DNA from: Dromiciops gliroides | Taxonomy: Eukaryota > Chordata > Mammalia > Microbiotheria > Microbiotheriidae | NCBI RefSeq assembly: GCF_019393635.1 | Contig: NC_057864.1 | Location: 81,316,882-81,380,881, forward strand | Length of the DNA stretch: 64,000 nucleotides | Reading direction: 5' to 3' | Shown here: piece after piece, positions 49,804 through 61,861 of the stretch | Numbering within the stretch: position 1 is the stretch's first letter | Layout: every line of letters begins with the position of its first letter | The notes under the pieces: model-generated | Told to the model about the DNA's origin: nothing | The model's database searches: none | What the model saw: the letters and a program-made list of their open reading frames with translations, nothing else | Position numbers and translations under genes: made by a program

Positions 49804-50840
49804 AAAGAGAAAGCATGTGTAACATTATAAAAGATCACTTGCACCAGCCTATGCTTGAACAGCCAGTATGAGGCTGAATTTTGGAATATTGTATTTAGAA
49901 ATGTTTACCTTATAAACACTAGTTATCATAATATGCAGATTCTGTTGATATCCACTTACCCACAGATATCTGAAAGCTTTTTTCATGTGACTTATAGGTA
50001 ATACAGTTTTGAAGCACTTGATACATGTTGTAGTATTGGGAGTCTTGATAGAAATCTATTATGAATCTCATTATCCAGTATCAAAGAGTTCTAGACCACT
50101 ATAGTTGACTAATTAATATACTGCTGAGCAATTAATTAAAAAGTAGTGAACACCAGTGAAGAATAATGTTCCTCTCATACTGAGGCATGGGTATTTGAAC
50201 ATAGCTTTTTTCTTATTATTTTAATACCTATGATAAAATAGAATTCATTCATTTTAGCCTTCTTATGAGACCAAAAACATAAAATGGCTTTAAAAGGGGA
50301 AATAAAATTATATGTGTGTACGTAACTTCTAAAAGGTTCTAAATTTATTTTATTAATTTATACATAGGGCATTCTTACAGTACTCCAATGGATCTATGAT
50401 CTCATTGATGTTATATCTTACAAGCCACCCATACTCACTCATCCCAAGTGACTCTTGAACATGTCTTCCCATAAGTAGTGGACAGAGAATCCTCTCTTTA
50501 ATAACTTAGGTGACTCCCTAAGTAACTTTGATATAATTATGATACAAAGAGAGCACATGATATGGCCATCATGAATCCCTCCTATAACAAGCCTGTAATT
50601 ATTTTCCTATATTTATTTGATGGTATTCTTTATACTGTTTATATTTCAAAAGTCCTTATTCATGATATGTTGCAGTGTTTATATGTTTTGTATGTACCTC
50701 TGGATGGCATCTTGGGTGATGCTCAATTCTAATTCCTTGAAGACAATACTATTCCAAAGTTCACAGACATACAACATCACCAGAAGAATATTGATGTTAA
50801 AATGATGAATCTTTGTTTCAGAAAGAAGTCTGGGGTCATT
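49804..50840. other. Unique AT-rich sequence
   Basis: About 1 kb with no gene or repeat recognised, up to the 3' end of the BovB element. Confidence 0.4.
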
Positions 50841-50844
50841 AAAA

Positions 50845-52505
50845 GTTGTTGTTCAGTTGTTCAGTTATGTTCAACTCTTTGCAAACCCATGGACCATAGC
50901 ACACTAGATCTTTCCATCCTCCATTATTTCCCAAAGTCTGTCCATTCTTGTGTTCATTGCTTCCATAACACTATCTATCTATCTCATCTGCTGTCCCTTT
51001 CCCTTTTGCCTTCATTTCCCCCGAACATCAGTGTCTTTTCCAATCAGTCCTATCATCTCCTTATGTGACCAAATTATTTAAGCTTCAGATTCAGTATTGG
51101 TCCTTCCAATGAATAGCTAGAAGTAATTTCTTTAATTATTGACTGATTCGATCTCCTGGCTTTCTCAGGGACTCTCAAAAGTCTTTTTCAGAACCACAAT
51201 TCAAAAGAATCAGTTCTGCAACGCTCAGCTTTCCTTATAGTCCAACTCTCATGGCCATGTACTACTACTGGAAAAAACATAGCTTTGATTATATGGACCT
51301 TTGTCAGCAAGGTGATGTTTCTGCTTCTTTGAATACTTCCAGGATTTGTCATAGCCTTCCTCCCAAGAAGTAAGCACATTTAAATCTCAGGGCAGCAATC
51401 ACTATCTGCAGTGATCTTTGGGTCCAAGTATAAAAAATCTGACACTGTTTCCATTTCTTTGCCCTCTAATTGCCAGGAAATGATGAAACCAGTTGCCATG
51501 ATCTTAGTGATTAAAAAACGAAACAAAACCTTGTTAACCTTAAGCCAGCTATTGTACTCTACTTTTTCACCCTCGTCAAGAGACTTCTTGATTCTTCTTG
51601 ACCCAATTAAAAGAGATTAGAAAGGAAATTTCTTCTTTACTTTTTGCCATTAAAGTGGAATCCTCTGCATATATGAAATTGTTGATATTTCTCCCAGCAA
51701 CCCTAATTCCCACTTTTTATTAAACCAGCCTGACATTTTGTATGATATACTTTGCATATTAGATAAATAAATAAGGTGAGACTATGTGCTTTATTATATT
51801 TATTTCCCAATATTAAACCCATCAGTTCTTCCATGTTTTGTTCTAACTTCTGCTTCTTGACCCACATACAGATGCTTCAAGAGACAAGTAACATAATTTG
51901 GTATGCCTATCTTTTTGAGAACTTGCCATATTTTTTTGTGACCCACACAGTCAAAGTCTTTAGTGTAGTCAAAGAAACAGAAGTACAGATTTTTTCTGGA
52001 ACACCCTTGCTTTCTCCATAATTCAGGGAATGTTGGCAAATTGGTCTCATTTCTCTGTATCTGAAAAACATCCTGCACTTCTGGTAATTTTCAGATTACA
52101 TATTACATCTTAAATTAAATTAAATTACTAGCTTGCAAAATCTTAAGCACAACCTTGCTGGTTTGTGAATTCAATGCAATTGTGTGTTAATTTGAACATT
52201 CTTTGGCATTGCTCTTCTTTAGGATTAGGATGTAAACTGATCTTTTGCAATACAGTGGAACACTGTTGAGTTTTCCAAATTTGCTGGTATATTAATTGCA
52301 ACACTTTAACAAGATCATCTTTTAGGATTTTAAGTAGCTCAGCTAGAATTCTATTAGTTCCATGAGCCTTAATGTTAGCAAAGCTTCCTAAGGCTAACTT
52401 GACTTCATTTTCCATGATGTCTGGCTCTAGATCAGTGACCACACCATTGTGGTGATTGCTGATGTAAAGATCTTTCTTATATAATTCTTCTATTTAGTAT
52501 GTTTT
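50845..52505 (-). mobile_element. BovB-type RTE LINE, reverse transcriptase part
   Basis: Minus-strand decayed LINE. The 3' end holds the BovB terminal words (rc of gttgttcagttgttcagtt and caaacccatggacc). The frame-broken reverse strand shows, in order, RT pieces ILAELLKILKDDLVKVLQ (52,300-52,360), FCFFDYTKDFDCVGHKK (motif A, about 51,920-51,985), a catalytic box reading YAED instead of YADD (51,660-51,671), and a C-terminal LLLGRKAMTN with FPVVVHGHESWTI (51,210-51,370). It is inactive. RTE-clade ORFs carry an endonuclease and an RT and move by target-primed reverse transcription. Confidence 0.92.
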
Positions 52506-52640
52506 GTGTGAGGCAATTGGGGCTAAGTGACTTGACCAGGGAATATAACTAATGTGTCATGTGTCTGAGACTGAATTTGAACTCAGGTGCTACTGACTTC
52601 AGGGCTGGTGCACAATCCACTGTGCCACCTAGCTGCTCCT
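52506..52640 (-). mobile_element. CORE-SINE inserted in BovB
   Basis: Diverged copy of the gtgaggcaattgg-tailed subfamily with no clear A/T tail left. Confidence 0.88.
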
Positions 52641-53400
52641 TATATTTTAGTCTTGCCACTTCTTCTTTTATTTATTTGTTTATTTGTTTGTTTGTTTATT
52701 CATTCATTCATTCATTCATTCATTCATTCATTCATTCATTCATTCATTTATTTATTTATTTGGTGAGGCAATTGGGGTTAAGTGACTTGCCCAGGGTCAC
52801 ACAGCTAGTAAGTGTCAAGTAACTGAGGCCGGATTTGAACTCAGGTCCTCCTGACTCCAGGACTGGTGCTCCATCCTCTGTGCCACCTAGCTTTCCTGGC
52901 CACTTCTTCTTAATCTCTGGCACTTCAGTTAAGTCCCTACCATTTTTGTCTTTTGTCATGCTCACTTTTGCATGAAACCTTACTTTGATATCTCTAATGT
53001 TCTTGAAGAGATCTCTGATCTTTTCCATTCTAATTTTTCTTCTATTTTTTTTTTTGTATTGCTCATTTAAGAAAACCTTCTTATCACTCCTTACTATTCT
53101 CTGGATTTCTACATTCAATTTGGTATGTCTTTTTATTACTGTGATGCTGAAAGATTTGCCTTAGATTCAGCCAGATATCATTCAGACATATTTGAAATTA
53201 TAGAACAGTACTGCTTTTCTCACAGTTTTATTGATTATAAGAGCTAGTCAATTTCTTTTAAGGGTTTCTTGCCCATAGTGGTTTATGTCATGATCCCCTG
53301 AATTATATTCACCCATTTCCATCTATTTAAGCTTACTGAGACACAAGATGATGATACTTAAACTTTTGTTCTCCAATTTGACCACATTCAGTCAACCTAG
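52641..53400 (-). mobile_element. BovB-type RTE LINE, endonuclease-to-RT part
   Basis: Continues the BovB, split by a second SINE (52,668-52,898). The minus strand gives RFHAKVSMTKDKNGRDL, EKIRDLFKNIRDI (52,920-53,040) and an upstream EMGEYNSGDH-type endonuclease stretch near 53,290-53,320 (rc of attcacccatttccatc). Confidence 0.88.
52668..52898 (-). mobile_element. CORE-SINE with an expanded (TTCA)n tail
   Basis: Full SINE (52,760-52,898) whose A-rich tail has become about 90 bp of attt, gttt and then (attc)n. Exact 13-bp duplication gccacttcttctt (52,655-52,667 and 52,899-52,911). Confidence 0.95.
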
Positions 53401-54882
53401 GTCCCTGGGTCCTTCTTTTTTTTTTTTAAATCAAATTAACCAAATATGAAGTTATTTTATTTTATTGTTTTTTTTTCATAGAACCAATTCTTAGTTTTAT
53501 TTCTTATTTCTACAGTTTTTTTTAAACTTTCCATTTTTTTAATGTTGCTAATTTTCAGAATTTCTAATTGGGTGTTTATTTGGGGATTTTTGATTTGTTC
53601 TTTTTCTAACTTTTTTAGTTGCATGCCCAATTCATTGATCTCCTCTTTCTCTATTTTTTTCATGTAAGACATTTAGAGATATAAAATTTCCCCCAAGAAA
53701 AGCTTTGGTTGCATTCCACAAGTTTTGGTAAGTTGTCTCATTATTGTCATTCTCTTAGATGAAGTTTTTGATTGTTTCTATGATTTGTTGTTTGACCCAC
53801 TCATTATTTAGGATGAGATTATTTAATTTCCAATTAATTTTTGATTTATCTTTCCATTTCCCTTTACTACACATATTTTTTTATTGCATCATGATCTGAA
53901 AAGGATGCATTTACCATTTCTGCCTTACTGCATTTGACTGTGAGAGTTTTATGCCCTAATACATGATCATGTTTTGTGTATGTGTATGTATACTTTTTTA
54001 TATCCCCATTAATTTTTTTCCAGAGATCTATCATATTTAATTTTTCTAAAATGCTTTTTACCTGTTTAACTTCTTTCTTATTAATTTTGTGGTTATGTTT
54101 GTTTAGTTCTGAGAGGGGAAGGTTGAGGTCCCCCACTAATATGCATTTCCTTGCATCCTATTTTCAACCTTGTTTATACTTTTCTCTTTCCTTCCCCATC
54201 CCTTCCCATTAGTGTTTTTGTTTCTGGCTACCACATCCCTCAATGTACTCTCCCTTCCATCTGCCCCATCTCCCTTTTGTCCTTTCCCCATTCCCCTCCT
54301 AGTTTTACTCTCCCTTCTCTCAGCAACCCACCTTTTTCTTTCCCCTTTCCCCTTTTTCTTCCCTACGGGGTGAGATAAATTCTATGCCTGATAGAGTGTG
54401 TATATTATTCCCTCTGAGCCAAATTAGATGAGAGTAAGAGCAAAACAATGTTGAACCCTCTCTTATCCATTGTAACAGTTCTGTTACCTCATTCTTCCTT
54501 CTCTTTCCTTTTCTCCAGTATAATCCTTTTTGGTATCCCTTAATTTATTTTTTAATATCATCATATCATAATCAATTTATATCAGTCTGTGTGTAATCCT
54601 CCTCTCTGCCTCAATAAAAATGTAATTCTCAAGAATTACAAGTATCTTCCCATGTAATGATACAAACATTTCAACCTTATTGAGTAACATGTTTTTCTCC
54701 CTTTTTACCTTTTCATGTGTCTCTTGAGTCTTGTATTTATAAATTGAATTTTCTTTTCAGTTCTGGGATTTTCAATAGTATAGTTTTAAAGTCCTCTACT
54801 TCATTGAATAGCCATATTTTCCCCTCAAAGATTAAGATTAATTTTACTAGTTAGTACATTCTTGGTCGTAATCCCAATTCCT

Positions 54883-55040
54883 TTTTATTATTATTTTTTT
54901 TTCAGGGCAATGAGGGTTAAGTGACTTGCTCAGGGTCACACAGGTAGTAAGTGTCAAGTGTCTGAAACCGGATTTGAACTCATGTCCTTCTGAATCCAGG
55001 GTTAGTGCTTTATCCACTGCACCACCTAGATAGATGCCCC
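54883..55040 (-). mobile_element. CORE-SINE inserted in L1/HAL1 ORF1
   Basis: Full-length copy with a small ataga insertion in its head. The third layer of nesting (BovB, then L1/HAL1, then SINE). Confidence 0.93.
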
Positions 55041-55423
55041 TCCAGTTCATTTTGCCCTCTGGAATATCATATTCCAAGCCCTCTGAACCTTTAATGTTGA
55101 ATCTGCCAGGTCCTATGTACTTTTGATTGTTGTTCCTTGATATTTAAATTGTTTCTTTCTGACTGCTTACAGTATTTTCTCCTTTTCTTGATAATTCTGG
55201 AATTTATCTATGATATTCCTTGAAGTTTTCCTTTTAGGGTCTCTTTCAGGTGGTGATCAATAGATTCTTTCAATGACTACTTTTTCCTTTGGTTGTAAGA
55301 CATTGGGGCAGTTCTTCTTGATAATGTCATGAAGTATGATGTCTAGTCTCTTTTTTTGATCATAGTACTAAGATAGTCCAATTATTCTTATGTTGTCCAT
55401 CTTGGATCTATTTTCCAGGTCTG

Positions 55424-55448
55424 TTTTGTTGTTGTTGTTGTTGTTGTT
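55424..55448. repeat. (TTG)n trinucleotide repeat
   Basis: Eight ttg units inside the L1/HAL1 ORF1 remnant. Confidence 0.93.
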
Positions 55449-56504
55449 TTTTCTGAAGAGGTATTTTACATTTTCTTCTTTTATATTCTTTTGATTCTGC
55501 TTTACTTCTTCCTATTGTTTTATTGAGTCATTAGCTTCCATCTGCCCAATTCTGTTTCTTAAGGAATTCTTTTCCCCAGTCAGCTTTTGCACCTCCTTTT
55601 CCATTTGGCCAATTGCATTTTTTAATTAGTTGTTTTCCTCAGTCAATTTTTGTCCTTTTCCCCCAAACTATTAACTCTATCTTAAATAACTCTCATTTGT
55701 TTTCCCAAATTTTCTTCTATCTCTCTTATTTCATTTATAAAATTCTTTTTGAGCTCTTCCAAGAGGGCTTTTTGGTCTTGAGACCAATTCTTCTTCCCCT
55801 TGAAGGCTTCACATGTACGTGTTTTATCATTGTTGCCTTCCTCTCAGTTTATGTTTTGATCCTCATTGTCACCAAAGTAATTGTCAATGGTGCTGATTCT
55901 TTTGTTTCTTATTCATATTTTAGCCTCTTTTGTGCCTTTTAAGTTTGAGTCCTGCTCCTGGGGTACAGTGTGCACTATCCCAAGCTTCTATTGCTGGGGT
56001 CATGCGCTGAGTCACTAGCTTTCTGCTCTGAGGCATCAGCAGCTTGCAGTTTGCTCACTGCACTGGAGTGACCCTGTTTAGTTGGGCCTGTTGGATAGAA
56101 GCTACCCCAAATGGCAGTTTTCCTTCTGCATTGGGGCTGGAGGCCTCACAACTAGCATGCTGTGTTACTAGCTTGCCGAGCCAGGACCTTAGGTTCTCAG
56201 CTTCTGGTTTGTTCTTTGGCTAGGAACCTTTTGATGGCTTGCCTTGACACCCTCTGTGCTGAACTATGTTCCCCTTTTACCCAGATGAAACAGACCTTTC
56301 CTGAAAATCTTCTAGGTTATATTAAGTTGGAAGATTGTTTCACTTAGGGTTTTTTGTTTGTTTTTATTTTTACTTTTGTAAGTTTTGAAGCTCTAGAATC
56401 TGTTGAGAGGCTTAATTTAATGTTGTTTGTTTCTGAGGAAAATTTGACAGAATTCAGTCAGCTTCCTGTTTTCACTCTGCCATCATGGCTCTGCCTCTGC
56501 AACA

Positions 56505-56940
56505 CTAGGTTTGTGTATCTTACATTTTAGGTTACTATGCAACATTGAGTTTTGCTGCATCAGACTTTCTTTTCATGACTATACACATCTACAGCTAAGC
56601 TTCCTCTCAGCTTTGGCAGAGTCACTTCATTCTTTCTGGAGTGACTTGTAGTTGTCCTCTGCTCTTTCCTAGTAATGTGTTGGACACCTTCCAACCCGAG
56701 GGATTTATCTTCTGATGTCATTTCTTTTATCATTTTAATATTGTCCATGGGGTTTTCTTGGCAAAGGTACTATAATGGTTTGTCATTTCCTTCTTCAGTG
56801 TATCACCTTTTGTCTGAACTTTCCACTATAACCTGTGTGTCTTGTGTAACCCTGCATGGCATAGCTCATAATTATATTTAGCTACACAAGCTCCTTCACC
56901 ACAGCCAGGTAGTGATCCAGAAGGGGAGGCCGTTAAAAGA
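56505..56940 (-). mobile_element. BovB-type RTE LINE, 5' part
   Basis: Minus-strand upstream part of the same BovB: rc of acctgtgtgtcttgtgtaac, cctgcatggcatagctcata, ttagctacacaagctccttc and the gatccag block near the 5' end. It joins the part ending at 53,400 once the L1/HAL1 insertion is removed. Confidence 0.88.
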
Positions 56941-57069
56941 AAACATTATAATTTCTGTTCTAAATTCTGCCTCTAATGTATTATCCATTTGGAACAGCCA
57001 TCTTAAGTGCTATTTGTTGCCCTTTTAACTGAATATCTTAGCACTCAATAGGTATCCTTTATATATTTG

Positions 57070-57960
57070 GTGCAGTCATTCAGTCAATCATGGTATAATG
57101 GGGGGGTGGGGGCAACATTAAAACAACTAGATACAAACAAGATATATGCAGGATCAACTGGGGATAATCTCAGAGAGAAGGTAATATGATTAAAGAAGAT
57201 AGGGAAAAATGTATGACTTGAAGCAAGCTTTAGCTCAGACTTGAAGGAAGCTCGGAAAGCTAGAAGGTGGAAATGGTGGGATATAGAGAATTCCACATAG
57301 GAGGACAGCCAGTAAAAATTATCAGAAATTGGAGGTAGAGTGCCTGAGTGTGTGAGAAACAGTAAGAAAGTCAGTCTCATTGAACTATAGAGTATGGAAA
57401 GGTTGATAAGGTGAAAGAATACTAGAAAAATGGGAAGAATCCAGGTTTTGATAAGTTTTACATAGAAAACATAAGATTTTTACTTGATTGTGGAGGTAAA
57501 AAGGAGCTATTACAGTTTACTGAGTGGGGCTAAGAGAGGGAAAGAGGGGAGGTGATATGGTAAGACCTGTGCTTGAGGAATACTACTTTATCAACTGAGT
57601 CACAAATGCACTGAAATGAGTAAATATTTGTAACAGGGAGACTAAACAGAAGACTATTTCAATAGTGCAGGACTGAGGTAATGAGTCCTTATACCTGGAT
57701 GCAGCTGTGTAAATGGAAAGGGGAAAGTAGACAAGATGTTGTGAAGATAAAAGTTGCAAGACTTTGCAACTAATGGGATATATGGAGTGAATGTTAATAA
57801 AGAATTCACCTAATTTATGAACCTAGGTGACTGGGCTAATGGTGGTGCTCTTGAATCAAGGAAGGTATGGAGATAATGATTATGAGTTCGAGTTTGGAAA
57901 TGTTGTATTCAAGATGGGACAAGAACATGTTACCAAAGAAAGAAATATAAATGCCAAGTT
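57070..57960 (+). repeat. Noncoding dispersed repeat, copy 3 (longest)
   Basis: Covers gatacaaacaagatatatgc, ctggggataatctcagag, gaaggaagctcggaaagc, aggacagccagtaaaaatta, gaaacagtaagaaagtcag, then gtgatatggtaagacctgtg, caatagtgcaggactgagg and tgactgggctaatggtgg. It parallels 34,100-34,680 and extends beyond it. It is noncoding, with many stops in all frames. Confidence 0.6.
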
Positions 57961-58239
57961 AAATGGAATGTGTATCTTAGTTCCCTTGCTTCTGCCTTTT
58001 CAACAGAAAAACATTTGTTATCTTCAATCAAGAAACCAAACCAACAATCACCCACCTATTAGATTTCCATTTATTAAGCACCTATGATATGCTAGGCATT
58101 GTGCTATGTACTGGAAACCAGAAAATAGCAAGCATAATCCAGCAAACCAACTTGATTCCAGTGAGAAATCTGTCTACATCTACAATCCTGGCAAATTTTG
58201 TGGATATTCAGGAAGCCTCAAAAAAATAGTATTATAGAA

Positions 58240-58405
58240 TGACAGATTTAGAACTGGACTGACCCTTACATGTCTGTGGGTCAAACCCCCTCATTTTGAG
58301 GATGAAAATCTGATGCACAGGGAAAGTAAATGACTTGTCCAGGGTCACATAGTCAAGTGCCTGAAATAAAATTTGAGCCCAAGTTTTCCTGACTCCATCT
58401 TTTTT
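58240..58405 (-). mobile_element. MIR-type SINE
   Basis: Minus-strand core aatgacttgtccagggtcac, catagtcaagtgcctga, then tttgagcccaagttttcctg. Confidence 0.7.
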
Positions 58406-58796
58406 TTTTTTTTACTCAACTTCTCTTCAAGTATCTTTTTCAGTACCTTGCACTAAGGAGTCTTAAAAATTGCCTTTGCACAGTTCTTCTTGGATTCCTG
58501 AATATTATGCAATGTTCTTGGATAACTTCAAAATTAAGAGCATTTTGCTACCAAACCTATCATAGCTGATGATCCTTGAGATTACATTAGTTTCCAGATA
58601 CAAAGTTACATAAATTCAACAAACAATATTTTACAATATTTCCAAGGTTACAGCCTACCTTTTCTTTATAAGATCATAAAGCAATTTAATCAATTAGAAT
58701 GAAATAAACCTTAAGACAAATAGTAATAACAAAAAAAGAGAGAGAGAGAAAGTGAGCTTTCTCTTAGAGTGGTAGTCTCATTTCAAATAAACTTCT

Positions 58797-58905
58797 TTTT
58801 TTTTTTTAGAAGATAAATATTTTATTTTATTTTATTTTTTTAATGTATGAGGTATTTTATTTTTTCCATTACATGTAAAGATAGTTCTCAACTTTTGTTT
58901 ATCAA
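58797..58905 (-). mobile_element. L1/HAL1 3' end scrap
   Basis: T-rich start followed by ttttccattacatgtaaaga and tagttctcaac, the terminal 100 bp of the local L1/HAL1 3'UTR. Confidence 0.6.
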
Positions 58906-58933
58906 ATAAACTTCTTAATAATGTGTAACTTTC

Positions 58934-59082
58934 TATTTTTTTTTTGACGGTGCAATGAGGGTTAAGTGACTTGCCTAGGGTCACAAAGCTAGTAAGTGTC
59001 AAGTGCCTGAGGTCATGTTTGAACTCAGTTCCTCCTGTATCCAGGGCTGGTGTTTCATCTATTGCACCACCTAGCTGCCTCC
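58934..59082 (-). mobile_element. CORE-SINE
   Basis: Full-length copy with duplication taatgtgKaactttc (58,919-58,933 and 59,083-59,097, one mismatch). Confidence 0.95.
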
Positions 59083-59099
59083 TAATGTGGAACTTTCAA

Positions 59100-59655
59100 A
59101 CAGGTTCTTGAATAAAAATAATCTCCTCAACCTTAAGATGAAAAAAAATTTATTCTTTCAGCATTTTTCCAATGGGCAAGATCCAATAGCAAAATCAAAA
59201 TATTTTCCATGGACTAGAGCAATATGAAATTGACATTGTATCAGCAATGAATTATCAAACAAATGGCCAAATCATGTGGATTTGTTTACAGAAATGAATT
59301 ATGATCATGAAACCAGATTACACAAAGGTCATCCATAAGAAGTTTGGGTCTACTAATTTATATTTATTCTGCAATGAAGTTATATTCAGAAACATCATGA
59401 AAACTTAGAAAAACCCCTAAACTTAATATCTAATTTTCTTCTTTCTGTCTGCCTCTGGAGTTGGTATGAAGATGCTTTCAGTGTACCTTCAGAAGCTGAA
59501 CTTACCTCCCAGTATTTTAATTCAATCAGAACAAGAGCTTATGTTGTATACCTGTAAGATGTGTCAAGAAATATTAAATAGAAAAAAAGAATAACAGGAG
59601 ATTGACTTGTCCCAAGACTCTTTCTATGGGTATTACATTGAAAAAACTGAGAAAA
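59100..59655. other. Unique AT-rich sequence
   Basis: No gene or repeat recognised. Confidence 0.4.
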
Positions 59656-59808
59656 TGGGGGCAGCTAGGTGGCTCAGTGGATAAAGCAACAGCCCTGAAT
59701 TCAGGAGTACCTGAGTTCAAATCCAGCCTCAGACACTTGGCACTTACTTGCTGTGTGACCCTGGGCAAGTCAATTAACCCTCATTGCACTACAAAAAAAA
59801 AAAAAGAA
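59656..59808 (+). mobile_element. CORE-SINE
   Basis: Full-length copy with an A-rich tail. aaactgagaaaa and aaactgataaat flanks suggest a diverged target duplication. Confidence 0.94.
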
Positions 59809-59864
59809 AGAAAAAGAAAACTGATAAATTGATATTATCACCAGCATCACCATCATCATTATTC

Positions 59865-60130
59865 TAGCAAGAGACGTCAACTTTATAGCACCTCTGGTTT
59901 TAGAAAATGGTATATAGATATAGATATATTCTTATATGTTCCTCACAATGTCACTGTGAGACAGGGACAATAGAACCCCCTTTGTCCAGATATAAAGGCA
60001 CATCTCTCTTTTATGAGGAATTTAGTTCCAGAGAGTTAAAGTGTTTTGTCTAATAACAAATATTTAGTCAAAATGAGTCTTAAGAACTTAGGTCTCCCAA
60101 CTCTTAATCCAATATCCATTTGATTACATC
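59865..60130 (-). mobile_element. Old MIR-type SINE
   Basis: Minus-strand plan: ttatagcacctctggtttt, cctcacaatgtcactgtgag, gaggaatttagttccagaga, cccaactcttaatccaatat. Confidence 0.6.
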
Positions 60131-60504
60131 ACATCATCTTCCTTCTTTTATGTGAATAATACTTTTTTTGTTTCTTTTAAGCATGATTCTTAAGTTCTCA
60201 AAATACACTATTAAACTTCTTACTAGATGTTATAATTAATTCCATAGCAACCAATTCTATTTTCATTGGATCCATAGGGGTTATACATATAATACAATTT
60301 AAATGCAAAGGCATTTGAATAATCAGAACAGTAATTAGTGATTTTGAAGTTTGGGATTTTTCTCTTGGGGCAAGAAAAAACCCCAAGACAGAGACACCAA
60401 GAGACACAGTGCTAGGGGGCTTTGGGGTGAGGATTGGCAGTCGAGAAAACTTGCCATCTGTTACCTTCCAATTTTAAATAAATATTCTTGCTGAGAGGAA
60501 ATGT

Positions 60505-60625
60505 GATATATAGTGCTAGAGAGCTGTCCTTGAAGCTAAAAAGTCCTGTGATCTAGTCATTCCTCCAATACCTATGGCCTTTGACTTTCGTCAAGTCACT
60601 AAAACTCTTAGTTGTCATAGATAAC
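60505..60625 (+). mobile_element. Old CORE-SINE/MIR fragment
   Basis: Plus-strand order agtgctagagagctgtcctt, then cctttgactttcgtcaagtc. Confidence 0.5.
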
Positions 60626-61055
60626 TTTCTAAGATTATATACTTTCTGAGAATATACAACTTGCATTGAAGTTCCTCACTTGGTAGTTCCTTATGCTCAC
60701 AGTTCTGGATCTCATATTTATTCTTCCTAATTAGAAGTAAGGTTTTTTCATATACTGTAACCTATAAGTTCTACTTTCTACACATTCTACATTGAACAAT
60801 GACCAGAACACTAGCATCCATTTCTTTAAATTTATAATGCTTCACCCTACCTAGCCTACTTGTAGTAGTACCAAGAATTATGTGGTTCCTAAAATCCATG
60901 TTCTTTTCTACCACATTGTGATGACAGGATTAAGTATATAAAGATAAATATGTATTTATTCTTACATATTTGTCCAAGGAAAACAGTTTTGAAAAAATAC
61001 TTGAAAGCTTAAAAAAAGAGAGAGAGATAGATGATGAATTTCATATAGCATAGAT
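60626..61055. other. Unique AT-rich sequence
   Basis: No gene or repeat recognised. Confidence 0.4.
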
Positions 61056-61059
61056 TTAA

Positions 61060-61240
61060 AACAGAAGGGCCATTAGAAGCAAACAAGTTCAATACTCTCA
61101 TTTTACTAATGAGAAAACTAAGTCCAAGAGAGGTTAAATGATTTGCTTAGGGTCTCACAGCTTAGCGTCCGAGGTAGGTTTTATACTCAGCTTTTGCTGA
61201 TTCCAAGATTATCACCCTATTCATTGTATCATATTTCAAT
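61060..61240 (-). mobile_element. MIR-type SINE
   Basis: Minus-strand plan is well preserved: ctcattttactaatgagaaa, gagaggttaaatgatttgct, tagggtctcacagc. Confidence 0.7.
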
Positions 61241-61735
61241 TCATATAGAAATTGGACAGGGAACAGAGGAGGAAGTTTCTGTAGCATCTTGTCAGTCACT
61301 TTTTGAAAGGTAAACAAAAAAATTGCTATATCAAGTTGTTGATACTGGGTTGGATCTTTTCAGGCTTCTCAGCTGGTTTCAGTTTAATAGGGTTTGGGAC
61401 AGTGACAATAACAAAAGCCAAAAGCAGCATCTTTATACTCCCAAAAGAGAGTCGCTAATTTAGATGAACTTAATAACTGGCAATTTCATTGAAAACATGT
61501 CCAACTTCTTCACAAGTGTGGAATTTACTCGTGAATCCATAGAGCCATGATTGACAACCACACTGAAAAGTGCAGAGAAAAAATTTGATGAAGAGGAAGA
61601 GGGTTTTGGTTTTTTTAGTTTAGTGTATGAATTTATTATTTTTTAATATCTAATGATATTTAATCTCTAAGAGAAATCAGAAAGTTATAGAAAGTGAGAA
61701 CATTGGTAGGTCATTTGTCCATTTACTGAGCAATC
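61241..61735. other. Unique sequence
   Basis: No gene or repeat recognised. Confidence 0.4.
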
Positions 61736-61737
61736 GA

Positions 61738-61860
61738 TTAAGTCAATAAACATTTATTAAGGGCATACTATTTGCCAATCACTGTGCCAAGATTTGCATA
61801 TAAAAAGGAAGATAAAAGAGAGTCCTGGATCTCAAGGAACTCACAATATAATGGCATAGA
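61738..61860 (+). repeat. Noncoding dispersed repeat, 5' end only
   Basis: Opens caataaacatttattaaggg, then tttgccaatcactgtgcc and ctcaaggaactcacaatata, matching the start of the family at 34,100. Confidence 0.5.
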
Positions 61861-61861
61861 T

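Larger units (their letters stand above)
53415..56504 (-). mobile_element. L1/HAL1 chimera inserted in BovB
   Basis: Minus-strand order: L1 5' end (gatggcag-type start near 56,480), 5'UTR, ORF1 remnant (about 55,950-54,600), HAL1-like spacer with gagccaaattagatgagag at 54,416, then ORF2 endonuclease C-terminal part from about 54,148 (VGDLNLPLSEL, DHVLGHKTL, SDHDAIKKY) and linker (53,672-53,457, ending KTKNWFYEKK). A 12-base A tract follows (53,416-53,427). No RT or normal 3'UTR. The BovB resumes on both sides; ccYRgggacctag and cacaaacctag flanks look like a diverged target duplication. One insertion of an RNA ending prematurely inside ORF2 explains this. Confidence 0.75.

Noticed and set aside
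50845..56940. Bovine DNA contamination, because of the BovB signature
   Set aside because: The element is heavily diverged, interrupted by marsupial SINEs with target duplications, and embedded in the same AT-rich context.
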